NCBI GenBank assembly: GCA_937884725.1
Contig: CAKZYH010000409.1
Coordinates: 1-38,545, forward strand
Reading direction: 5' to 3'
DNA from: an uncultured Paracoccaceae bacterium
GTDB lineage: Bacteria; Pseudomonadota; Alphaproteobacteria; Rhizobiales; Amorphaceae
DNA: 38,545 bases
Part shown: piece after piece, positions 29,228-38,503 of the stretch
How positions within the stretch are numbered: position 1 is the first letter of the stretch
Layout: every line of letters begins with the position of its first letter
Notes under the pieces: model-generated
The model's database searches: none
Seen by the model: the letters and a program-made list of their open reading frames with translations, nothing else
Told to the model about the DNA's origin: nothing
Made by a program: the position numbers and the translations under genes

Positions 29228-29631
29228 GCAGCGGGCGTCACGCCGTTTTGGCGGCGATTTATGATTTGCTCATGGGTGACGCTGCGCTGGTGGCGATGCT
29301 CGGCGAAGGGCGGATTTTCGACCGCCCGCGCCGCCACGAGGCCATGCCGCTGATTACGTTTGGGCGGCTCGTGACAGAGCGTGACCGCTCTGATGGCCCG
29401 GTGGTCCAGACCCATACACTTGAGATGGATGTCTTTGGTGATCAGTCTCGCGGGGAAGTGTCTGAGATCTGTGAGAAGATTGTAGATCATCTTGATGAAG
29501 TGCAGCTCAATGCTGTCGGTTACAAGGTGATTTTGGTTCGACATCTGTCGACGACGATCGAGATGAGCCGTGATTTGCGCTCATATCGGGGCCGAAACCG
29601 GTTTCGTTTCTTGACTGAAAAGCTGAGCTGA
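29224..29631 (+). CDS. GTA tail terminator/completion protein, DUF3168 (gp8-like)
   Basis: HAVLAAIYDLLMGDAALVAMLGEGRIFDRPRRHEAMPLITFGRLVTERDRSDGPVVQTHTLEMDVFGDQSRGEVSEICEKI. Confidence 0.88.
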   Translation: MSSGRHAVLAAIYDLLMGDAALVAMLGEGRIFDRPRRHEAMPLITFGRLVTERDRSDGPVVQTHTLEMDVFGDQSRGEVSEICEKIVDHLDEVQLNAVGYKVILVRHLSTTIEMSRDLRSYRGRNRFRFLTEKLS

Positions 29632-29656
29632 GCCCGGCGCGCTGGCCGGAACGATC

Positions 29657-30082
29657 ATGGAGGGCGCGATGGGTGCGCAGTGGGGACGGGACCTTTTGCT
29701 GAAGGTCGATCAAAGCGGGACGGGTTCGTTCATAACGGTGGCAGGGCTTCGCTCGCGCCGCATTTCGTTTGGCGCTGAGGCGGTCGATATCACCGATCAG
29801 GCTTCCGCGGGCCATTGGCGCGAGCTGCTTGATGGTGCTGGCGTGAAGCGGGCCAATGTGGCGGGTTCTGGCATCTTTAAGGATGCGCAGTCCGACACGA
29901 CGGTGCAGGGCATCTTCTTTGCCGGTGCGGTGCGCGATTGGCAGGTTGTGGTGCCCGACTTTGGAACGATCGAGGGGCCGTTTCAGCTGACGGCGCTGGA
30001 GTATGGCGGCAACCATGATGGCGAGGTTGTCTACGATGTGGCGTTGGAGTCGGCGGGCCAGCTGACCTTTACGGCCGCATGA
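29657..30082 (+). CDS. GTA major tail protein (gp9-like, TP901-1 type)
   Basis: GRDLLLKVDQSGTGSFITVAGLRSRRISFGAEAVDITDQASAGHWRELLDGAGVKRANVAGSGIFKDAQSDTTVQGIFFAGAVRDWQVVVPDFGTIEGPFQLTALEYGG. Alternative start at 29669. Confidence 0.92.
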   Translation: MEGAMGAQWGRDLLLKVDQSGTGSFITVAGLRSRRISFGAEAVDITDQASAGHWRELLDGAGVKRANVAGSGIFKDAQSDTTVQGIFFAGAVRDWQVVVPDFGTIEGPFQLTALEYGGNHDGEVVYDVALESAGQLTFTAA

Positions 30083-30408
30083 CCATGGCCAATCGGTATC
30101 GCGGTGAAGTTTCGGCGGTGCTTGATGGGCACCGTTGGACGCTCTGCCTGACGCTCGGTGCGTTGGCTGAGCTCGAGGCAGCGTTTCAGGTTGGTGACAT
30201 GAGCGCGCTGGTCGATCGGTTTGCGAACGGGACGCTGTCGGCGCGCGACGCGGTCACGATCATCGGCGCGGGGCTTCGCGGTGCGGGCAATCCCATTGAC
30301 GATGATCAGGTGGCACGCATGACGGCTGAGGGCGGTGCGGCCGGGTTCGCGGCCATTGTGACGGATCTCTTGACGGTCACCTTTGGGTCGACCGAGGCGG
30401 CGGAGTGA
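30079..30408 (+). CDS. GTA tail assembly chaperone-like protein (gp10-like)
   Basis: NRYRGEVSAVLDGHRWTLCLTLGALAELEAAFQVGDMSALVDRFANGTLSARDAVTIIGAGLRGAGN; ATGA overlap with gp9. Confidence 0.88.
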   Translation: MTMANRYRGEVSAVLDGHRWTLCLTLGALAELEAAFQVGDMSALVDRFANGTLSARDAVTIIGAGLRGAGNPIDDDQVARMTAEGGAAGFAAIVTDLLTVTFGSTEAAE

Positions 30409-30599
30409 GCGGGGGGAAACCATTCCCCTGGAGCTCGTTGATGGCGCACTTTTTGGGTGAACGCGGCATGCGGCCGGCCGATTTTTGGGCGCTCACCCTT
30501 CCGGAAATTCGCGCGATTCTGGGCGGCGATGGGGACGGCGGTGGCCGGCTTCAGCGTTCGACCCTGGATGCGTTGATGGAGGCATTCCCTGATGGCTGA
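30405..30599 (+). CDS. GTA gp10.1-like small tail assembly chaperone
   Basis: KPFPWSSLMAHFLGERGMRPADFWALTLPEIRAILGGDG; GTGA overlap with gp10 and 8-bp overlap with gp11. Confidence 0.82.
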   Translation: MSGGKPFPWSSLMAHFLGERGMRPADFWALTLPEIRAILGGDGDGGGRLQRSTLDALMEAFPDG

Positions 30600-31194
30600 T
30601 GATCGCTACAACGAGGACCTGTTTGGCGATGCCCCAGAACATGCTGAGAGGATTGCCAGCACGCTCACGCTATCGGCCCGTTCGTTTTCGAGCGTGTTGC
30701 GCCGTGGGCTGAAGGACGCGCTGGTTGAGGGCAAGAGCCTTGAGGGCGTTCTGAAGCGCGCCGCGCTGTCGATCTCGAGCCGCACTCTGAACTCGGCGCT
30801 GGCGCCGATCACCGGGCTTTTCGGCCAAGGTGGAAATCAGCTTATCCCGGGCCTCGGCTCCGGGATTTCTGGGCTGCTTGGCGGTGTTGTGAAGAGCGCA
30901 GCGACGAAGGCGATCCCTTTTGCCGAGGGGGGCGTGATTGGGACGCCCACGACTTTTCCGATGGCTGGCGGCCGAGTGGGCCTCATGGGGGAAGCGGGGC
31001 GGGAAGCGGTTCTGCCGCTCGCTCGGGGCACAGATGGCCGCCTTGGTGTTGCGCTGGAGGACGGCAAACGGGCCGGGAACGGGTCGATTGTCGTGAACAT
31101 CCAGACTCAAGATGTGGAGAGCTTCCGCCGGTCGGAGGCGCAGATGACAGCGATGCTGGCGCGGGCGGTGACCCGCGGCCGGCGGGGGCTTTGA
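30592..31194 (+). CDS. GTA tail tape measure protein (gp11-like, short)
   Basis: LTLSARSFSSVLRRGLKDALVEGKSLEGVLKRAALSISSRTLNSALAPITGLF...PFAEGGVIGTPTTFPMAGGRVGLMGEAGREAVLPLARGTDGRLGV. Confidence 0.92.
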   Translation: MADDRYNEDLFGDAPEHAERIASTLTLSARSFSSVLRRGLKDALVEGKSLEGVLKRAALSISSRTLNSALAPITGLFGQGGNQLIPGLGSGISGLLGGVVKSAATKAIPFAEGGVIGTPTTFPMAGGRVGLMGEAGREAVLPLARGTDGRLGVALEDGKRAGNGSIVVNIQTQDVESFRRSEAQMTAMLARAVTRGRRGL

Positions 31195-31197
31195 CCG

Positions 31198-31833
31198 ATG
31201 GATGGTTTTCACGACGTGCGCTTTCCGCTGCCAGTGGCCCTGGGGGCGACCGGTGGGCCGGTGCGGCGTACGGAAATTGTGACGTTAGGGAGCGGTCGCG
31301 AGGAGCGCAATCAACGTTGGAAGCATAGCAAACGCCGGTATGACGCCGGTACAGGGGTAAAGACGCGCGATGATTTGTTCACACTTGTCGATTTTTTCGA
31401 AGAGCGCCGAGGCCGTTTGTACGGCTTTCGATTCCACGATCCGCTCGATCATAAAACTTGCAGCCCAAGTCAAAGCGTTGCTGCAACGGATCAAGAGCTT
31501 GGTGTCGGGGATGGGGCTCAAGTCAGTTTCCCACTGATCAAGACTTACGGGGGCGCGCATTTACCTTATGCGCGTCCCATCCGGCTGCCCGTGACGGGGT
31601 CGGTTGTTGTGGCTGTGGATGGCGTGCCGGCAGGCGAGGGCGCGCAGTTTGATGTGACCGATGGGGCTGTCGTGTTCCGCTCGGGGCATGTTCCGGGCAA
31701 CGGCGCGACGGTGACGGCGGGGTTTTGGTTCGACACGCCAGTGCGGTTCGATTTGGACGAGCTCAACGTGAACCTGTCGGACTTTGAGGCTGGCTCAGTC
31801 CCGACCGTTCCAATTGTAGAGATCGTGTTGTGA
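31198..31833 (+). CDS. GTA distal tail protein, DUF2460 (gp12-like)
   Basis: FHDVRFPLPVALGATGGPVRRTEIVTLGSGREERNQRWKHSKRRYDAGTGVKTRDDLFTLVDFFEERRGRLYGFRFHDPLDHKT. Confidence 0.95.
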   Translation: MDGFHDVRFPLPVALGATGGPVRRTEIVTLGSGREERNQRWKHSKRRYDAGTGVKTRDDLFTLVDFFEERRGRLYGFRFHDPLDHKTCSPSQSVAATDQELGVGDGAQVSFPLIKTYGGAHLPYARPIRLPVTGSVVVAVDGVPAGEGAQFDVTDGAVVFRSGHVPGNGATVTAGFWFDTPVRFDLDELNVNLSDFEAGSVPTVPIVEIVL

Positions 31834-32669
31834 GGGCCGTGCCGGCGGCGCTGCAGGCGCATTTGGATACCGGCGCGACGACGCTTTGCCGGTGTTGGCG
31901 CTTGGATCGAACCGACGGGGTATCGCTGGGGTTCACCGATCATGACGAGGCGCTGACCTTTGACGGACTGATGTTTGAGGCGGTGACAGGGGTGGAAACC
32001 ACCACCGATGTTGCGCACGCAGACATGAACGTGGGTGGCCTTGAGATTGCGGGGGCGTTGACGGCTGACGCGCTGTCCGCCAGCGATTTGGCGCTCGGGC
32101 TTTATGACGGTGCGACGGTATCGTTGTGGCTGGTTAGTTGGTTGGATCCAACAATGCGGATGGAGCTTCGCCGCGGTACGCTGGGTGAGGTCCGTCGTTC
32201 GAGCCTTGGGTTCGAGGCAGAGGTGCGTGGGCCGATGCAGGCCCTCGAAGCCGTCCGCGGTCGGATGTACACTCGTACCAGCGATGCCGGGTTGAACGAT
32301 GCGCAGTGGGCTGCGCTTCCGGCGACGACGCTCGTTGTGTCTGAGGTTTTCGGGGCGCGGCTGCGGGTCAGCGGCTTTTCTGAGCGCGTCAGTGGGCACT
32401 TCTCGGGCGGCTTCGCGGAGGTGGCCAGCGGTGCTGCTGCTGGCGCCACAGTGGTCGTCGCGCAGGACGCGGGGGGCGCATCGAATTGGCTGACGCTTCG
32501 CCGAGCTTTGTCTGGGCTGGAGGTTGGTGATCAGCTTTCGGTGAAACCGGCATGTGCCGCGGAGTGGGATGCTTATCGAGCTCAGTTTGCGGACCATTCC
32601 GACTTCCGCGGTTTTCCGTTTCTGCCGGGCAATGACCGGGTGTTTACTTACGCGCGATCGGGCCAGTGA
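31830..32669 (+). CDS. GTA baseplate hub protein, DUF2163 (gp13-like)
   Basis: LQAHLDTGATTLCRCWRLDRTDGVSLGFTDHDEALTFDGLMFEAVTGVETTTDVAHADMNVGGLEIAGAL; GTGA overlap with gp12. Confidence 0.95.
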   Translation: MRAVPAALQAHLDTGATTLCRCWRLDRTDGVSLGFTDHDEALTFDGLMFEAVTGVETTTDVAHADMNVGGLEIAGALTADALSASDLALGLYDGATVSLWLVSWLDPTMRMELRRGTLGEVRRSSLGFEAEVRGPMQALEAVRGRMYTRTSDAGLNDAQWAALPATTLVVSEVFGARLRVSGFSERVSGHFSGGFAEVASGAAAGATVVVAQDAGGASNWLTLRRALSGLEVGDQLSVKPACAAEWDAYRAQFADHSDFRGFPFLPGNDRVFTYARSGQ

Positions 32670-33094
32670 TCCGGGCCGATATTGTGGCGGCGGCCCAGCG
32701 CTGGCTGGGAACGCCGTACCACCACCAGGGTTCGTGCCTTGGGGTGGGGTGTGACTGTTTCGGGCTGGTGCGCGGGCTTTGGCGCGAGCTTGTGGGGCCG
32801 GAGCCGGAAGATGTCCCCGCCTATACGCCCGATTGGGCTGAGGCACGCGGCGAGGAGGCGATGCTCGGCGCGGCGTCCCGGCATTTTGTGGGGCCGGCTC
32901 CGCTGCGGCCGGGTGCGATTGTCTTGTTTCGCTGGCGGGCCGGGATGCCGGCCAAGCATGCCGGCGTGATGTTGTCTGCCGAGACTTTTGCTCATGCGTA
33001 CGACGGTGCGGGCAAGGTTGTGGCGGGGGCGATGGTCCCGTTTTGGCGCCGGCGGATCGCTGGGGCGTTTGATTTTCCAGGGGTGAGCGACTGA
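32666..33094 (+). CDS. GTA NlpC/P60-type tail peptidase (gp14-like)
   Basis: AAQRWLGTPYHHQGSCLGVGCDCFGLVRGLWREL (catalytic Cys region) and KHAGVMLSAETFAHAYDGAGKV. Confidence 0.93.
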   Translation: MIRADIVAAAQRWLGTPYHHQGSCLGVGCDCFGLVRGLWRELVGPEPEDVPAYTPDWAEARGEEAMLGAASRHFVGPAPLRPGAIVLFRWRAGMPAKHAGVMLSAETFAHAYDGAGKVVAGAMVPFWRRRIAGAFDFPGVSD

Positions 33095-36000
33095 TGGCGA
33101 CGCTGGTTTTGAGCGCGGCCGGTTCGGCCGTGGGCGGGATTTTGGGACCTGTTGGCGGCATGCTTGGCAGGGCGGCCGGGGCTATCGCCGGCAACATGTT
33201 CGACCAGCGCCTGTTTGGCGACAACTCGACCCGCGTTGTCGGTTACATGGAGGATCTGTCGGTCCAGACCGGCTCTGAGGGCAATCCAATCCCCCGCATT
33301 TATGGGCGTATGCGCCTTGCCGGGACCGTGATTTGGGCGCCTGACTTTATCGAGCATGTCGATACCAACCGCGTTGGCGGTAAGGGCGGTGGCGGCCCGA
33401 AGGTTCGCGAGTACACCTACAGCGCCAACTTTGCGGTAGGGATTTGCGAGGGTGTTATTGGGCGCATCGGTCGGGTTTGGGCGGATGGTGAGCCGCTCGA
33501 TCTCGCTAAGGTCACCCACCGGGTTTACACCGGCACGGAGGACCAGCCCTGCGATCCGCTGATTGAGGGCTGGGAGGGCGAGGCGCCGGCGTTTCGCGGG
33601 CTCGCTTATGTGGTCTTTGAAGGGCTGCCGCTGGGCGCCTACGGGAACCGCCTGCCGCAGCTGACCTTTGAGGTGGTGAGGCCAATTGGGGAACTGGAGC
33701 GGCAAGTGAGGGCCGTGACCTTGATCCCCGGGGCGACCGAGTTTGGCTACGATCCCGCCGCCGTGACCCGTGAGTTGGGTCCCGGGGAGGTGGTCGACGA
33801 CAACCGTCACTTGGCCATCGGTGTGAGCGATTTTGAGACGTCGGTCGATGAGCTATTGGCGATCTGCCCGAACCTTGAGCGGGTGGCCCTGGTGGTGGCC
33901 TGGTTTGGCGATGATTTGCGTGCGCAAAACTGTACGCTGACGCCGCGGGTGGAGGCGCCGTTTAGGCCGACGTCAATCGACTGGCAGGTCGCCGGCGTTG
34001 ACCGCAGTGATGCGCGTTTGGTGAGCGTTGAAGACGGGCATCCATCGTATGGTGGTACGCCGAACGATGCCTCTGTTGTGAATGCCATCCAGGTGCTGCG
34101 CTCGCGCGGGCTGAAGGTGACTTTTTACCCATTCATTCTGATGGATGTGCCGTCGGGAAATGGGCTTCCCGACCCTTATGGTGCTGGGGAGCAGCCCAAG
34201 CACCCTTGGCGGGGGCGCATTACCGTGTCGCCGGCGCAGGGTCAGCCTGGGACGATTGACGGCACAGGGGCAGCAGACGCTGCCATCGGCAACTTTGTCG
34301 GGGCAGCGCAAGTCTCCGACTTCGCCATCAGTGGCGAGAGTGTCGCCTACAGCGGCTCTGAGGAATGGACGCTGCGCCGCATGATTTTGCACTACGCGCA
34401 TTTGTGCGCCGCAGCGGGCGGTGTCGATGCGTTCCTCGTGGGCTCAGAGCTGAGGGGCTTGTCGCGCTCTCGGGGAGGCGCTGGTTATCCCTTTGTTGAT
34501 GCACTGGTTGCGCTCGCTGGTGACGTGCGCGGTGTGCTCGGCGCGTCGACTAAGATTTCCTATGCGGCGGACTGGTCAGAGTATTTTGGCGACCATCGGG
34601 ACGGCGATGTTTCGTTTCACCTGGATCCGTTTTGGGCTGATCAGAATGTCGACTTCATTGGGATCGACAATTACTGGCCGCTGAGCGATTGGCGGGATGG
34701 GGGGCACTTGGACGCGGATGTCGCGTCCGAGATTTACGATCCCGCATACCTTGGCGGCAATGTCGGCGGTGGTGAGGGTTTCGATTGGTACTATGCCTCG
34801 TCCGCTGATCGCGACGCGCAGGTCCGCACGCCGGTGGCCGATGGCGCCTACGGCAAGGATTGGGTTTACCGCTACAAGGACTTAGCCGGGTGGTGGAGCA
34901 ACGCGCATTTTGACCGGGTGAACGGTGTGGAGGTCCAGAACGCCACAGCTTGGGTGCCTGGGATGAAGCCTGTTTGGTTCACTGAGGTTGGGTGTCCGGC
35001 GATTGACCGAGGCTCCAACCAGCCGAACGTTTTCTACGATGCAAAAAGTTCGGAGTCGGCGCTGCCGTACTATTCGCACGGGCGGCGTGATGATGGGATC
35101 CAACGGGCCTATCTGAGCGCGATGATTGACGCGTTCGATCCGGCGCGCGGAGCGAACGCGGAGCAGCTAAATCCGGTATCGGCGGTCTACGGCGGACGGA
35201 TGCTGGACCTGAGCGCCACTCATGTGTGGACGTGGGATGCAAGGCCCTGGCCGGCCTTTCCGCATCGCACGGACGTGTGGTCGGATGGCGAAAACTGGGC
35301 CCGTGGGCACTGGGTGTCGGGCCGGTTTGGGTCGGCGCCGGTCGGCGAACTCATCGAGACGATGTTTGCCGATTGGGGGCTTGAAAAGCCGGAAGTAACG
35401 GTCCGTGGGACAGTGATTGACGGTTTCATGGTGCCTGGCAGCACGTCGTTGCGCGATGCGCTCGACCCTTTGCTGACAGCCGCATCGGTCATGGCGACTG
35501 ACACTGGCGTCGGGGTTCGGTTTAGCGGTCCGGCGCCAGCGTCCTCAATGACGTTGACTACGGACGACATGGTGGACGACGCGGACGCAATTGTCCGCGA
35601 GACGCGGCTTGAGGCGGCGAGCCTGCCTGTGGAGCAGCGCCTGCGCTATTTCGACAGCGGTCGAGAGTATCGCGTGGCAGGAGCGCGGCATCTGCCGGTG
35701 GCGGCCTCGGAGCGGCAGATCGAAGAGATTTCGCTGAACGGGTCCATGAATGATGGGCTGGCTGCGGAGCTTGCCGATACCGCGCTGCAGCTCCGATGGG
35801 CGGCGCGGACGACTTTATCGTTTGGTGTGCCGCCGAGCCTGATTGCTCTGCAGCCGGGTGACGCGGTGGACCTGGTGGACGACGACGGCGCGCGATCGGT
35901 GGTGCTCGATACCATCGAAGATGCCGGGGCACGTGCCGTGGCCGGGCACACCGTTGATCGCTCGGTGCTCGTGCCGGCTGAGGTTGTCGCGAGTTATCAA

Positions 36001-36969
36001 AGCCCTGCGACTGTGGCCGCTGTGGCGCCGCCTGTGGTTCGGGTGGCGGACTTGCCCATCCTGGACGAAAGCGTTGCGGCGTATGTGCCTTGGCTGGCGA
36101 CGTTCTCCCGGCCCTGGCCCGGAACCATGGGCATCTGGACCGCCCAAAGCGGTGGCGCATTGACCTATGAGCGGGCTGTGGAGCGACCTGCCACGATGGG
36201 TGAGGTGGTCGAGCCGGCGCCTGTGGGGCCGTCCAGCCGCTGGCATGACGGCGGCGCCATGACGGTGCGCCTTTATGGCGGGTCGTTGGCATCAGCCGAC
36301 GAGGTTGACCTGCTGGCGGGGGCGAATGCGCTGGCGGTGCAGGCCGACGATGGTGAATGGGAAGTCCTGCAGTTTCGCGACGCGGAGCTGGTCGCCGAAC
36401 GCACCTATCGGCTGTCGCCCCTCCTGCGCGGTGTGCTGGGTACGGAGGGCAGGATTGCGGCGGGCCAAAGTGTAGGTGCTGCAGTTCTTGTGCTCGACGG
36501 AACGTTGGCACAGTGGCCCATTGCGCGCTCGGCCTTGGGGCTCGCCAAGACCGTGAGGGCGGGTCCAGCAGCCGACGGCGTTGGCGGCGATCGCACGACT
36601 ACGATCACAGCGACGCCGAAGGGGCGGGGACTGGTGCCTTACGCGCCAGTTCACGGGAGCGCCCGGCGCTCAGGGGTGGGCGATGTGGAGATCCGGTTCG
36701 TTCGCCGCACCCGCATTGGCGGTGACAGCTGGTTAGACGCCGAGGATGTCCCGCTGAGTGAGGAAAGTGAGCGGTACAGCATTGATATCCTGAACGGTTC
36801 CACGGTGGTCCGCACGTTGTCCGTGACGTCGCCGAGTGCGGTTTATCTCGCCGCCGATGAGGTGGCCGACTTTGGCGCGGCCCAACAGAGCTTGAGCGTT
36901 TGCATTCGCCAAGTTGCGCCCGGTTTCGGGCCTGGCGAACCCTACGAGGTGACTTTGAATGTCGACTAG
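33094..36969 (+). CDS. GTA host-specificity/megatron protein (gp15-like, TIM-barrel-containing)
   Basis: 1291 aa; VLSAAGSAVGGILGPVGGMLGRAAGAIAGNMFDQRLFG...; VDFIGIDNYWPLSDWRDGGH...MKPVWFTEVGCPAIDRGSNQPNVFYDAKSSES glycosidase TIM-barrel-like domain; LSPLLRGVLGTEG C-terminal motif. Confidence 0.96.
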   Translation: MATLVLSAAGSAVGGILGPVGGMLGRAAGAIAGNMFDQRLFGDNSTRVVGYMEDLSVQTGSEGNPIPRIYGRMRLAGTVIWAPDFIEHVDTNRVGGKGGGGPKVREYTYSANFAVGICEGVIGRIGRVWADGEPLDLAKVTHRVYTGTEDQPCDPLIEGWEGEAPAFRGLAYVVFEGLPLGAYGNRLPQLTFEVVRPIGELERQVRAVTLIPGATEFGYDPAAVTRELGPGEVVDDNRHLAIGVSDFETSVDELLAICPNLERVALVVAWFGDDLRAQNCTLTPRVEAPFRPTSIDWQVAGVDRSDARLVSVEDGHPSYGGTPNDASVVNAIQVLRSRGLKVTFYPFILMDVPSGNGLPDPYGAGEQPKHPWRGRITVSPAQGQPGTIDGTGAADAAIGNFVGAAQVSDFAISGESVAYSGSEEWTLRRMILHYAHLCAAAGGVDAFLVGSELRGLSRSRGGAGYPFVDALVALAGDVRGVLGASTKISYAADWSEYFGDHRDGDVSFHLDPFWADQNVDFIGIDNYWPLSDWRDGGHLDADVASEIYDPAYLGGNVGGGEGFDWYYASSADRDAQVRTPVADGAYGKDWVYRYKDLAGWWSNAHFDRVNGVEVQNATAWVPGMKPVWFTEVGCPAIDRGSNQPNVFYDAKSSESALPYYSHGRRDDGIQRAYLSAMIDAFDPARGANAEQLNPVSAVYGGRMLDLSATHVWTWDARPWPAFPHRTDVWSDGENWARGHWVSGRFGSAPVGELIETMFADWGLEKPEVTVRGTVIDGFMVPGSTSLRDALDPLLTAASVMATDTGVGVRFSGPAPASSMTLTTDDMVDDADAIVRETRLEAASLPVEQRLRYFDSGREYRVAGARHLPVAASERQIEEISLNGSMNDGLAAELADTALQLRWAARTTLSFGVPPSLIALQPGDAVDLVDDDGARSVVLDTIEDAGARAVAGHTVDRSVLVPAEVVASYQSPATVAAVAPPVVRVADLPILDESVAAYVPWLATFSRPWPGTMGIWTAQSGGALTYERAVERPATMGEVVEPAPVGPSSRWHDGGAMTVRLYGGSLASADEVDLLAGANALAVQADDGEWEVLQFRDAELVAERTYRLSPLLRGVLGTEGRIAAGQSVGAAVLVLDGTLAQWPIARSALGLAKTVRAGPAADGVGGDRTTTITATPKGRGLVPYAPVHGSARRSGVGDVEIRFVRRTRIGGDSWLDAEDVPLSEESERYSIDILNGSTVVRTLSVTSPSAVYLAADEVADFGAAQQSLSVCIRQVAPGFGPGEPYEVTLNVD

Positions 36970-38389
36970 CACGAACTTGTCGCTGCCGTTTCTGCAGGAA
37001 GCGCAGGCGCAGAAGCATGTGACGGTGAACGAAGCCCTGCTCGCGCTGGACGAAGTGGTGCAGCTGAGTGTGGAAAGCCGTGGACTGGCCGTCCCACCCG
37101 GTGCGCCGAGCGAGGGCGAGCGGCACATCGTGCCATCTGGGGCCTCTGGGGCTTGGACTGGTTGGACCGGCCATGTTGCGGTGTACCGCGACGGGGTTTG
37201 GCAACGCCGTGTTCCGCACACGGGCTGGCTGGCCTACATCGCCGACGAAGCTGCCTTAGTGGTCTTCGATGGGTCTGACTGGCAGGGGATTGGCGCGCCA
37301 GGTGGCACCACCTCGCTGTTGGGCGTGAACGCGACAGCGGACACGACGAACCGCCTCACGGTCAGCTCTGATGCGGTCCTGTTCAACCATGCGGGCGGCG
37401 ACTCGCAGATGAAGATCAACAAGAATACCGTGACGGATACAGCGTCATTGGTTTTTCAGACCGGATTTTCTGGGCGGGCTGAGTTCGGTCTGGTGGGATC
37501 CGATACGTTCGCGGTGAAAGTTTCGGCGGACGGGATCCAATTTGTTGAGGGCTTTAAGGTTGAGTCCTCTGGCGCGTTTACTGTGGGGAGTGCGCTGAGG
37601 GTGTGGCATGGGCTTGGCGCAGACACCTCATCAGTGGCGCTCGGCATGGATGCTGCCGATGCCGTCACGACCGGTGTCGAGAACACTGCGCTTGGGGCAC
37701 AGACTGCGACGGCGCTGACCAGCGGCGATGGCAACACGTTCGTTGGAAATGCGGCTGGCTCCTCGGTGACGACCGGTGACGACAATGTTTCTGTGGGTCG
37801 CCTGGCGGGACGAGACAACGTGTCCGGCGTGGACAACGTGTTTGTTGGGTCAGGCGCCGGCCTCGTGAGCCTCGGTGATCAGTGCACGGCGGTGGGCAAA
37901 GATGCCCTGGCGACGTCCGGAACTGCGGTGACGAACGCGACAGCGGTCGGGTTCGACGCCCAGGTGACGGGCTCAGATCAGCTCCAGCTCGGCAACTCCG
38001 CCACCACAGTTTATGCTTACGGTGCGGTCCAAAACCGTTCTGATGGCCGCGACAAAACCGATGTGCGGGACACCGGGCTTGGCCTTGAGTTCATTGAGGC
38101 GCTTCGGCCGGTAGATTTCCGATGGGACTTTCGAGACGATTACGACCGCGCCGATGGTGCTGCGCCGAAGAGCTTGGCACGGACGCGTTTTCACCATGGC
38201 TTTATCGCGCAGGACGTTGCGGACCTCATTGCTCGCAGTGGCGTCGACTTCGGTGGTTTTCAGGAACACTCCCGCAACGGCGGCGCGGACGTCCAGTCGC
38301 TGGGCTACACTGAGTTTGTCGCCCCGCTGGTGCGGGCAGTCCAAGAACTCTCCGCGCGTGTGCGAGAGCTGGAGGGTCGCTCCGACTAA
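36959..38389 (+). CDS. GTA/phage tail fibre: DUF2793 N-terminus, beta-repeat shaft, C-terminal S74 intramolecular chaperone domain
   Basis: STNLSLPFLQEAQAQKHVTVNEALLALDEVVQLSVESR (DUF2793); repeats NTALGAQTATALTSGDGNTFVGNAAGSSVTTGDDNVSVGRLAG; SDGRDKTDVRDTGLGLEFIEALRPVDFRW...HGFIAQDV (S74). Confidence 0.93.
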   Translation: MSTSTNLSLPFLQEAQAQKHVTVNEALLALDEVVQLSVESRGLAVPPGAPSEGERHIVPSGASGAWTGWTGHVAVYRDGVWQRRVPHTGWLAYIADEAALVVFDGSDWQGIGAPGGTTSLLGVNATADTTNRLTVSSDAVLFNHAGGDSQMKINKNTVTDTASLVFQTGFSGRAEFGLVGSDTFAVKVSADGIQFVEGFKVESSGAFTVGSALRVWHGLGADTSSVALGMDAADAVTTGVENTALGAQTATALTSGDGNTFVGNAAGSSVTTGDDNVSVGRLAGRDNVSGVDNVFVGSGAGLVSLGDQCTAVGKDALATSGTAVTNATAVGFDAQVTGSDQLQLGNSATTVYAYGAVQNRSDGRDKTDVRDTGLGLEFIEALRPVDFRWDFRDDYDRADGAAPKSLARTRFHHGFIAQDVADLIARSGVDFGGFQEHSRNGGADVQSLGYTEFVAPLVRAVQELSARVRELEGRSD

Positions 38390-38503
38390 CCCGGGGGCGA
38401 CGGTGATCGATCAGTATTGATCTGGTCCGATCGCACGGCGCAACAGCCGCCGACACCGCCGCTGGGGCGGGTCTTTCCTGAAAAATCCGAAAAAGGGGGC
38501 AGG

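Noticed and set aside
31566-33224. 552-aa minus-strand ORF opposite GTA gp12-gp14
   Set aside because: Low-complexity Arg/Pro/Ser/Ala-rich translation typical of antisense frames in GC-rich DNA; the plus strand holds three well-recognised GTA genes.
35558-36511. 317-aa minus-strand ORF opposite the megatron gene
   Set aside because: Pro/Arg/Ala/Gln-rich shadow ORF without recognisable domains.
23148-38389. Interpretation as an ordinary integrated temperate prophage
   Set aside because: No integrase, repressor, replication genes or att-like repeats visible; gene order and gp15 type match GTAs. The region past the right edge is unseen, so this is provisional.
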